Below, piece by piece: positions 55,637-64,000 of a stretch of 64,000 nt of DNA (its first letter is position 1; the number at the start of each line of letters is the position of its first letter). The notes beneath the pieces were generated by a model. The model saw nothing but the letters and a program-made list of their open reading frames with translations, did no database searches and had not been told where the DNA came from. The translations under genes and the position numbers were made by a program. This DNA is from Agroathelia rolfsii (lineage: Eukaryota > Basidiomycota > Agaricomycetes > Amylocorticiales > Amylocorticiaceae): contig JABRWF010000003.1 of the NCBI GenBank assembly GCA_018343915.1, positions 992,001 through 1,056,000 on the forward strand, read 5' to 3'.

Positions 55637-58184
55637 ATGACTCAACACCTTTTATCTGTACACCAGGATTATCGCCACCTGACTGCCTTTAGGCAAGCAA
55701 ACAATGCGAGCGTTACTATCTCTGGCTATGGCATGACTCTGCCCGATGTCGTAGCTATTAGTCGGTGAGATTTCTCTTGACTCATGCATGTGCCTTGCAG
55801 TCGTCAAATATGTTTTATAGTTACCACGCAACATGTGCCTTGAGCACAGATACCACCGTTCGTGAGCGCGTCGAGGCCGCTGTTCAGTTTATCGTTCAAG
55901 CCATACAACCGGGGGCCAAGACAAGCGTTTATGGTGTGACAACTGGATTTGGCGCATCTGGTATGTTCTTGAGTGTATGTACACTTCCATACACCTCTAA
56001 CTCAGAATCTGCATAGCGTAAGCGTATTATCACTAGATATGCTTTCCAAGTTTGATTATTTAACTTAAAAACCAGCGGACTGCGCACAAATAAGGCATCT
56101 AGCCTGCAGCTTACGCTCCTCTGGGGGCTGACCTGTGGGATTTTACCTGTCCCCGATGCAGAAGAAGCACAGAATCCTGATGCAACTTTTGATGCGTCGA
56201 CACTGACCTTGCCTGAGCCCTGGGTGAAGGGAGCGATTGCTCTACGACTTAACTCTCTTTTACGGGGACATTCTGGATGTAGCTGGGCTCTAATCGAAAA
56301 GCTGCATGCTTTGCTCGTGCACAATATCACACCTTGTCCACCGCTAAGACAAAGCATCTCAGCATCTGGTGACCTTGCTCCATTAGGATATATCGCTGCA
56401 AGTCTTAGTGATGACTTCGTCGTGCCAGTTTGGAGTGGTGAAGGGTTAGTAAGCCTTAGCCCTATGCTTATGTGAAGCAAGAGGTTTTTGATGCATCAAT
56501 TGCTCAGGAAGGACCGAAAGCGGATTCCATCATCTCAGGCCCGGCGCGAGCATGGATTGGAAGCACACACATTTGGACCTAAAGAGGCACTTTCCATCGT
56601 AAATGGGACGGGCATGAGTTGTGCGGTCGCTGTACTTGCACTTTACGAAGCGAATATTCTTGCATTGGCGGCCCAGGTCACGACAGCTATGGCGATCGAG
56701 GCCCTACGTGGCACACCTGAGGCATTTGATGTATTCACACATGATATCGCGCGACCACATCCTGGTCAGATTGAGGTTGCACGCAACTGTAGAGCCCTAT
56801 TAGAAGGCAGCAAGCTCGCACGTTTGCATGATGAGTCAGACCCAACGCAGGCACTAAGACAAGATCGATACGATGTGCGTTCTGCACCGCAATGGCTTGG
56901 GCCGCATGTCGAGGAATTATTGGCATCCAGGAGAACACTTGAGATTGAGATAAATAGCACAACGGACAACCCTATTCGTGAGCTTTTTAAAACTTGCCAT
57001 CTCTCGCTATCTTGATTTCTTATGCCCTGGTAGTTGATGTGGAAGGGCAACGTGGTATTACCGGCGCAAATTTTCAGGCGACATCCGTAGCCACAGTAAT
57101 GGAGAAAACACGCATTGGACTACAACATTTCGGTATTTTGTCTCTTGGATTTGACTTCGGAAAATCTCAATTTTTAAATTTCACTTGTAAACAAAAAATA
57201 GGTAAAATGGCTTTTGCGCAGCTAGGGCAGCTTGTCAATCCGAGCATGAGTTGAGGACTCCCACTCGACCTAGCCGCTAATGAACCATCATTAGACATGG
57301 GTATGAAAACCTCGGATATGTCCATGGCTGCATATTACAGCGGTATGTGCTCTTTCACATTACATAATTTCTTTTCCCTCAGGCTCCTTATAATTTTTCT
57401 CTCTAGAACTAGCTTTCGTTTGCAATACCGTTACAAATCATGTCCAAAGTGCCGAACAACACAATCAATCCGTCAATTCTCTCGCTTTAGTTTCGGCAAG
57501 ATATACATACACTGCGATACAGCTATTGTACATGGTGTGCTGCAATTTTTTTTTTACTGCAAGTACTGCCCTAATAGTCGCACACCTTAGATGTACGCTA
57601 CTCATCTTTGTGCTTTGTGTCAAGCGCTTGACCTGCGCGCCTTGAACGCCAAATTTTTGACCTACATGGAAAAAGAGCTTCATCACAGCCTTGCACCTAT
57701 CTTCGAGAAAAAGGATGAAGCTCAGCATGCTGTGCTGACCAAGAACCTCTTTATCCAGTCGCGTCTCTATTTCGACCAGACCTCGTCCAAGGACAGTACG
57801 ATCCGCTTTCAGGAGGTCCTGCGCCCACTCGCAGTCGACATCATTTCATTCTTGTCGACACATAAGGCATCTTTACCATTTGACGTCGCCGCGTGGCATG
57901 AGAGTCTGAGTTCAACGCTCGCAGAGGTGTACCAGAAAACAAGACAGGAGTATTTCGAGTCTGGTTCGGCCCAGGAGTTGTTAGGAAGGACTAAAGTGGT
58001 CTACTTGTTCATCAGGCAGACACTTAAGGTTCCTCTACATAAAGGCGACTTCTGTGATCCAGAGACATGGGGCGCGAAGATTTCTCGCATTTATCGTGCC
58101 TTCGAAACCGGAGAAATCGTTCCTGTATTGCTGGAGGCCATGGAAGTAAATGAGCAAAATACGAAAATAAGGAGCAAGATGTAA
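55637..58184 (+). pseudogene. PAL: Ammonia-lyase copy 2 with a premature stop
   Basis: Tandem paralogue of 51101-53691. Exons 55637-55764, 55821-55960, the single base 56017, 56076-56444, 56508-56977, 57034-57132, 57202-57342, 57407-57534 and 57591-58184 sum to 690 codons, all in frame. The MIO triad Ala186-Ser187-Gly188 (SISASGDLAP) and STTDNPI, GITGANFQATSVA and [10 protein letters not shown] are present. At codon 420 (57252-57254) TGA replaces the Arg of MSRGLP in copy 1, which removes the C-terminal 40 percent. Everything else is intact, including the one-base exon and a TATA box, so inactivation looks recent. A 45-nt excision from 57250 to 57294 would skip the stop but also delete conserved GLPLD...PSLD residues. 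Readthrough or a sequencing error are further alternatives. Confidence 0.9.
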
Positions 58185-59127
58185 TACGCTATAACACTGC
58201 CCTCATAAACAAACGTCTATGATCGGCGAATATGTACGAATAGTGGTATTGACTAATGTAAAAAAAAAAGTATCACATGCGAAATGCTAGTTTGTTTTGT
58301 TCTACTAGTATAAGTTTATTACAAATTAGTTACAATTCTCGCTGCTTTAGAAATTCAATATGGAGACTACAGGTACTAAACGAGTTATACGAGTAACGGC
58401 GCTCACTGGCAAATATAATTCAGGCTGAGCAAGCACAGATTGAGACCAACAGACTATGGAATGTAAATATGCTTGTGGCTTTACCAACTACTTTCCGAAT
58501 TAGGAGATACCATCAGGGAACGAGGCCTTCTCATGCGATATTTTACCTTGTTACCAGCATACTTCAACTTCGCATTTCGCCTTGATCGTAAGACTACCCA
58601 TCCTTAATGACACAGAGTGATATTAGAAACACCCCTTAGTAGTGTACGCCTGTCTGAATGGTTGTCACAATTCACGACAAATTATGCAGTGCTTGCTAGA
58701 TTCGCGCGTAGGTTTTTTTTGCCAGTGGTGACCGCCAGTGCAAGCATTTAACATCAAAGCTTGAAAAAATCGAAGGCTTTGGCTCTGAACCCACTTCTGA
58801 GAGCCATATCCTTAATGAGGGCTCGATATCTAAATTATTTATTCGTCCCAACGGGGAAAGACAATAATGGAACTTCCTGGCTTGCTATATGCAATTTTTG
58901 ACTTGTCCTGTGGTACAGAGAACAATAGAACTGACCGAAATCGGCTATCTTAGTCGACATTGAACCGGTCGATCACGGTGGTTCCGGTCGACCACGATGA
59001 ATGAGCCTTTCATAAAGACGCGTGGTTTTGCGCCCGCATCTGGTACTTCCTTTTATGACGGTTGACAACATCTGGTAGGTGTAACCACTTATGCCAATCA
59101 CTAAAAACTATAGATGTTGAAAAAAGT
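58185..59127. other. 0.9 kb spacer
   Basis: No gene recognised. It contains a direct repeat of CCGGTCGA(T/C)CACG(G/A)TG at 58965-58980 and 58984-58999, separated by three bases. These could be paired binding sites. Confidence 0.45.
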
Positions 59128-59134
59128 TATAAAA
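59128..59134 (+). promoter_or_regulatory. TATA box of the dsRNA-binding-like gene
   Basis: TATAAAA followed by GG, 126 nt before the ATG at 59254. Confidence 0.5.
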
Positions 59135-59253
59135 GGAGACTCTCAAATTATTTCATGTCTCATCACCCCGTCCCTACTAGGCTGTCAGCATATCTCAAAT
59201 TTGCCAACACTCTTGCATAACCATACCCTTACCTTGTTTAAACACCATAACAA

Positions 59254-59651
59254 ATGGCAGAGACGGTATTTGTGAAACATCCAGAGACTGGTAGGTATTT
59301 CTCCATAAAGATGATCTGTAAAACAGACTAATCCTAAGGAACCATAACTCAGATGACTTCAAAGAGTTGAGAGCACTAATCGAGAAATACGGCGAAACCA
59401 GATATCTTGAAGTTCGGCAGTATCAGAATCCGGAGCCAACGACGAACACAATTTGGAAAACTGAAGTTCTATGTAAGCTTGTATTCAGAATTTGTATTAG
59501 TATAATTCAAAACCGAAATACAATCAATTTTGTTACAGATAGCAAGGAGGTTGTGGGTTCCGGTATCAAATACAGCCAAGAAGACTCTATCAACGCTGCT
59601 TGCAAGTTTGCCCGAAGAAATATGGCGGACAAGGGGTTGATTTGCCAGTAG
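59254..59651 (+). CDS. Small protein resembling a single dsRNA-binding domain
   Basis: Three exons (59254-59290, 59353-59472, 59539-59651) with good GT-AG introns give 89 aa, starting MAETVFVKHPETDDFKELRA. The second half (VVGSGIKYSQEDSINAACKF then ARRNMADKGL) resembles the end of a dsRBD, where G-x-G-x-(S/K)...A...AA...L forms the last helix. The first half (LIEKYGETRYLEVRQYQNPE) could supply the alpha-beta part. A TATA box precedes it. If the reading is right it would be a stand-alone RNA-binding module; no catalytic domain is attached. The family match is by eye and weak, and a lineage-specific small protein of other function remains possible. The exon structure itself is convincing. Confidence 0.55.
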
Positions 59652-60680
59652 TCGACTAAAACACTGGAACTATCATGAGTTCACAATGTTGTCGAGCTTT
59701 GACTCGATGATATCTATGATAAATTGATAATTAGGAGTAGGGCATGAACTTACATCGAAACACAGGTCTGCGCAAGCTAGTCTTTAGGACTCGGAGTATC
59801 GTCCAAGAATAATGGCATAAATTCGACGATAGTTCTTGCAATTGAGTACTTCGAGCAAGGGACAAATGAGAATACTTCAGATAAGAATATACAATTGAGG
59901 TGGAGGAAAATAGCACAGTCGAAATTGTATAACTGAATACGCAAAAAACCATGTTTGAATGCATGGGTCTCCTCTTCTACACACAGAATGAATTGCTAAC
60001 TTGCGGATTAATAAGATTGGGTGCATGCGCAGCATGGGATCATGATAAATAAGACTAGAGGTTAGAGGTGAGGGGAACCGAAGCCCCCAAAGATTCAGTT
60101 ATGCGGTTTTGACTGTATTGCAGTAGAAGTCATAGAAGAGTCCCCAGGTTTTGGAAAAGGTCAAATCAATAGTCATAGGCTGTGCAAGTGTGCAGCCAGC
60201 AGTTATATGGGTGTGCCGGATGTGCCCGAATGGCCGCCTTATTAAGAGGCACGTGTGTATACCATCGGTATTGCTTTATCCACCGAGTCTGAGAGAATAG
60301 TTGGGATATTTTATTCGTATGCGAGCACAAATGCCTCAAAAATCAATTCGGGAAAACATCTGTACAGCTCCTGCCGTACCAATTATCTATTGGAGCTAGT
60401 GAAGGTTGTATACTGATCTAGAGCTCCTGATGATCACAGACTCACGGGACTGACCCTCAAAGCCTCGAAGCCTAAGCTACACCAATTTGCGCCATACAAT
60501 CCGAGAGCCATCACACCATCAATGACAATCTTTACTCTCAAAGTCAGATGACCCAGGGGTACCGAGCTTTTTTCGCTGGGCGACGTGAGCCAAGCAAGAG
60601 CCACCTGTTGATAGTCGCGATTCGTGGCTCCAAAAAATAGCTCATTGGACCAAACATGTGCAAATAGAGATGTCCCCACA
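59652..60680. other. 1 kb spacer upstream of the metallothionein
   Basis: No gene recognised on either strand. The right 400 nt are the likely promoter of the metallothionein gene. I could not identify a convincing copper-responsive (Ace1/Cuf1-like) motif by eye. Confidence 0.45.
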
Positions 60681-60687
60681 TATATAG
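60681..60687 (+). promoter_or_regulatory. TATA box of the metallothionein gene
   Basis: TATATAG lies 87 nt before the ATG at 60768, with pyrimidine-rich DNA between, as in a strongly transcribed small gene. Confidence 0.55.
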
Positions 60688-60767
60688 ATCTCGGGCTGCG
60701 CTAGGGCAGCCTACTAAGCAATTACCAGCACACCCATCCTCTCTATTGTACCGTTAATCGAATCGCC

Positions 60768-60999
60768 ATGAACCCTGTACGTTTCTTCTCAGAATCTTAG
60801 ACATGAGGCTTGCCCTGACTGTTGCACGATGCCATCTAGACCAACCAGTCAACTCAAGGCCAATCTTGCGGCTCCTCCACTTGCTCCTGCGGCACTGGGT
60901 CAGTCATTGTGATACTTCTATGAGAACATTATCCTAACATGGATTGTGTTTATCGGAATAATTAGCTGTGGCTGCAAGCCCGGAGAGTGCAAGTGCTGA
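60768..60999 (+). CDS. 30-residue fungal metallothionein (seven cysteines)
   Basis: Binds soft metals, most likely Cu(I), in the cytosol. Three tiny exons (60768-60776, 60849-60898, 60966-60999) join in frame to 30 aa: MNP, then STQGQSCGSSTCSCGTG, then CGCKPGECKC. The seven Cys form C-x4-C-x-C-x3-C-x-C-x4-C-x-C, with three CxC pairs and no aromatic residue. This resembles the short copper metallothioneins known from Neurospora and Agaricus, which also have seven Cys. The reading frame only works with both introns (72 and 67 nt) removed, and both have standard GT-AG ends. A TATA box lies 87 nt upstream. The nine-nucleotide first exon and small size explain why simple ORF searches miss it. Metal specificity is inferred from the family. 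Confidence 0.85.
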
Positions 61000-61265
61000 G
61001 CGCTTCACCTTTTCCATTTCATATGCCTCTCGACTAGCGCCTGCTTGATCAGAGAGCGGCACCTAGCACTTTCGCTAAAGATCATTATTATTGCCATGTA
61101 ATATATGCATTAAGATTAAGGATATTATGCTGATCATTATTGGAGTGCACCTGGTCGGTGTTTGCATGACGGAATCGAAAGTTGCGAGTGATCGTAGTAC
61201 GAATATAAATTAGTTTATCATGGAATATCGAATTCGACAAATTCATGTCTAGTCGACTATATCTA

Positions 61266-62680
61266 CTATGATTGAATCGAACTGGCGATGTCTTGGTATC
61301 GCCTTGTTCTAGCAGGGTCGAGTATCTCCAATTGCGATAAAAGCTTTAAGCATTCTGCCGAGAGATCTTTGGCTTGTTCAGGACGGTGAGAGATTAAAAG
61401 CCGCTTATAGTGTACTAGCGATTCCATACACCCTGTATAATGTTGGGTTAGTAAGAGTGGAACATAGGATAAAAGAGACATGCATTTAGAATCTGGCTGT
61501 TCGTTCAATAATTCCTGTATTGACTCAATTTCGCGATCGAGAATTGATGGATTTTCTCCTGTAACAAAAGTTTATGAGGATGTATAATACAGAGAGTATC
61601 TAGGGGGCAAACCTTGACCAATCAGCCAGCGATGGTATATCCAAACACTCTGGTCATTAGGATCTGTATACATTGCGTTCCGGACCAGCTCGAATTCTAG
61701 TATAAGATGAGAGACATAGTCAAAGATGCATTAGTGACTGAATAGAAAACTGACCGTCTTCCTTCGACTTGGTAGGATCTAGCTGCTTGCTTTCCCAGAG
61801 TAATGTAAGAACCTTCGTGCGTTGATGCCAGGCACTAAAATTGGAGAAATTCGACTCGATCTTCTTGGTTGTATACTTGAGCTCAGCTGTACTCGGTCGA
61901 GGTGCTGGCATGCTTGCTAAAACGTAGCGTCGATAGGCCCAGGCATGGTCTGTTTAAATACGCATTAACCGTCATCAGGACGCATGGGTAATATTTAAAC
62001 AAAAAATTGTACATACAATTCCGGGCATCGACATCGAGCATCTTCTCCACAATAAACAGCTCGCGATCCCAATTGGCTTTCTTCCATCCTTGGGGGTCTG
62101 TTCCCTCTGGGCTGCCTTCGATTGCTCCTGGCCCGTCAGGGAAGTTCTCCAAGCACCAGCGACGGTGGTTCCAAATCCAGTATACTTTTGGGTGGGATTT
62201 GAGAGCTGCCGTCGTAAAGGCTAGATCAGCGGAAAGCAAGTCGTTGATCTCACTGGGAGATCTGTATTATGGACATAATAGTTAGGATACATTATAACAC
62301 GATTAAACGGGAGTAGTAACCATACACATCGACAAAGATGCCACGCAGCATAATTATGCGTCTATAATTCCAGATGGTGTAGAATTCGGGATTGACTTGA
62401 AGTAGCTTTTGGGTAAGTGTAAATGCATCTTGGCTATAATCGTTGGCAGTTTTCTGCTCAGGCTAGTCAGTACGTATATATATAATGGCATTGAATAGCA
62501 AGGAGACAAACCCGAGCCAGAACGTCATCGCAGAGAGCCAGATACTCCTTGATCTTGGATTGCTCTCGCTGTTTCTTGGCTTCAATGGCATCTTTGCTTT
62601 GCTTGACGCGCTTGACGTGATGCTGAATAGCAGCTCATGAGAGGAGTGATGAGTAGTATAAGCCCCTTCAAGCTTGCCAT
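61266..62680 (-). CDS. BET4: Rab geranylgeranyltransferase, alpha subunit
   Basis: Alpha subunit of protein geranylgeranyltransferase II, which prenylates Rab GTPases for membrane traffic. Seven exons, complement(61266-61558, 61613-61696, 61755-61949, 62017-62261, 62326-62462, 62512-62622, 62678-62680), give 355 aa. Five prenyltransferase-alpha repeats are visible: FYTIWNYRRIIM, VYWIWNHRRWCLE, YHAWAYRRYVL, FSAWHQRTKVL and SVWIYHRWLIG. The N-terminus HHVKRVKQSKDAIEAKKQR matches the family start but lacks its own in-frame Met. The best solution is a first exon of only the ATG (62680) followed by an intron with a GC donor (GCAAGC...TTCAG). This is the weakest part of the model. It is divergent from SYF1. 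Length is usual for fungal BET4. Confidence 0.9.
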
Positions 62681-62983
62681 ATTCCCGTCGTATGGTTAGC
62701 ACAAGTGTTATGATTCTAAGCAAGAAGTGTGTGAGATAGGCCTTGATATTGCAAATGGTGAGTAATGCCAACAATTGTAATATGTAGCAATCACAGAAGA
62801 CTACAAGCTATCAACAAAACGCCAGTGACGCGAATTATTAGAACTCAGCACTTCATCTTCTGTCCGCGTCTCTCAACTTCAGTTCTCTTGACCTACGCTG
62901 TAATTTCCCGGCAACTGCAGGCGTCTCGTTCCGGGCTTTTATAGGTGCTTACCAGGGTATCATAGTACAAGGAAAATTACATT
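62681..62983. other. divergent promoter of BET4 and SYF1
   Basis: A 303-nt spacer between divergent start codons. No extra gene. Two housekeeping genes probably share this short control region. Confidence 0.5.
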
Positions 62984-64000
62984 ATGGTCACCAATGTCGA
63001 ATCTTTGTCGTCTTATTTTCCTCTGACCTTCCCCGTTCCCAATCCTGCTACTCATCCTGACATCATCTCTCCTGCTGATCTCCACCGTGAAGAAGACTTA
63101 TTGCGAAACCCTACCTCCTTCAGAGCATGGTGGTCAGCTATACATACTACCCGTGAAAACTTGAATGCGCAGCTCAGGCTTGAGAGCAAAGACGACATTC
63201 CACAAGAAGCACTATCACTACTTGGACCTCTCGCCACACCTCTTGCCCGCAAGTCTTTGCAGCAGCTGACGTATCTATATGAGTCTGCACTGGTTCAATT
63301 CCCAAACTCTTACAAACTATGGAAGTCGTATCTGCAGATGCGCATGTCCTTTGTTTTGGGCAGGTTAGTCTCCAAAAAACGCGCTGGTGGTAAAAAGAAG
63401 TTTCCAGAAATGAAGGATGCATTGGAGGATGAAAAGGAAGACCTGGAAGTCTGGGAAGGTGGGTTGGATAGCGTGGTTGGCTGGGAAGAGTGGAGATCTT
63501 TGGTGTCCGTATTTGAGAGGGCGCTCATGTGGTTACCTAACGTACGTGTTACGTTTTCCTCGCGAGGATGGATGTGAATGTATAATTTTCTGTTGCAGAT
63601 GCCCCGGCTTTGGTTGTCTTATGCGTCGATTTTCTTCCACCCCACGTGCCCTTCCATTATTTCCCATACACACGCTCGCAGAACGTTCGACCGTGCCTTA
63701 CGTACCCTCCCTCCCTCTCTTCACTCACGCATTTGGGTACGGTACTTGCTATGGGCGGAGGCTCGTGGTGGTGCCACCACAGTCGCCGTCTATCGCAGAT
63801 ACCTTGCCATAGACCCCTCTCTGACCGAACGCTACACCTCGCTCTTGCTGGCCCCCGAAAACTCCAACCCACGGCCCTTGGAAGCGGCAAAACTACTTCT
63901 CAGTCTAGCGCGCAAGGCCAAGCGGGGGCAGTACACTAGTCCGGAGGGCAAGAGTCCTTACCAGCTACTCGGTGACTGGCTCGACGTGGTGGAGCAACAC
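62984..64000 (+). CDS. SYF1: SYF1/XAB2-type splicing factor, 5' part
   Basis: HAT-repeat scaffold of the Prp19-associated complex in the spliceosome. Exon 1 is 62984-63541. Exon 2 starts at 63599 and is still open at the window edge, so the C-terminal part is missing. The N-terminus contains EEDLLRNPTSFRAWWSAI, a typical SYF1 start, followed by HAT-like repeats: YESALVQFPNSYKLWKSYL, FERALMWLPNMPRLWLSYA and FDRALRTLPPSLHSRIWVRY. An acidic insert (DALEDEKEDLEVWEGG) separates the first two. The frame across the 57-nt intron is phase 0 and joins WLPN to MPRLW within a repeat. About 320 residues are visible out of the 700-900 usual for the family. Confidence 0.92.

Noticed and set aside
57250..57294. 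Reading the stop of ammonia-lyase copy 2 as a 45-nt intron
   Set aside because: It has GT and AG ends and a branch-like GCTAATG, but removing it deletes the GLPLD...PSLD block kept in copy 1, and copy 1 has no intron there.
1..64000. CRISPR arrays, bacterial operons, integrated virus
   Set aside because: No regular spacer-repeat array, no Shine-Dalgarno-spaced gene strings and no viral hallmark genes; intron-rich fungal structure throughout.

Overview
The window is fungal nuclear DNA, most probably from an agaricomycete related to Rhizoctonia/Ceratobasidium. This rests on genes split by many 50-70 nt introns with GT(A/G)-AG ends and CTAAC-like branch points, fungal-type NOP16, SFT2, EDC4, SRP101, BET4 and SYF1, a NACHT-WD40 NLR-like gene, tandem secreted carboxylesterases, and MIO-type phenylalanine ammonia-lyases. 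All exon joins were worked out by hand from reading frame, splice signals and family conservation. The assignment to a genus is inference.

Layout. 1-17.9 kb: possible 3' tip of a gene at the left edge, NOP16 (ribosome biogenesis), a gene-poor stretch, a 910-aa Zn2Cys6 transcription factor with a Gln/His-rich tail, then about 6.5 kb without a gene I can support. 17.9-28 kb: a tRNA-Gly(UCC) followed by a decayed block holding a carboxylesterase fragment, a broken metallo-beta-lactamase-like gene, a NACHT-WD40 gene interrupted by two stop codons, and a 699-bp element with Tc1/mariner-like ends that carries a 171-bp near-perfect palindrome. 28.2-39.8 kb: SRP101 (SRP receptor alpha), two tandem carboxylesterases on the minus strand, a C2H2-like finger gene, a second identical tRNA-Gly(UCC) in opposite orientation, and a single-pass membrane protein. 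40.5-49 kb: glyoxalase II with a 6-nt exon, SFT2 (Golgi traffic), and EDC4/Ge-1 (mRNA decapping scaffold). 51-58 kb: tandem ammonia-lyase genes with the same exon plan, including a one-nucleotide exon; the second copy has a nonsense codon. 59-64 kb: an 89-aa dsRNA-binding-like protein, a 30-aa metallothionein in three tiny exons, BET4 (Rab geranylgeranyl transferase alpha), and the 5' part of SYF1 running off the right edge.

Functionally the window mixes housekeeping genes (ribosome assembly, secretion, prenylation, splicing, mRNA decay, methylglyoxal detoxification) with fast-evolving accessory genes (NLR-like, esterases, ammonia-lyases, metallothionein). The accessory part shows duplication followed by decay. 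Two of the three nonsense codons fit a CGA-to-TGA change, the third could be CAG-to-TAG, and a lost His ligand in the lactamase-like relic could be CAT-to-TAT. The results I rate most interesting are the conserved 1-nt exon of the ammonia-lyases, the previously hidden metallothionein gene, and the inverted tRNA-Gly/carboxylesterase arrangement that suggests an old inverted duplication.
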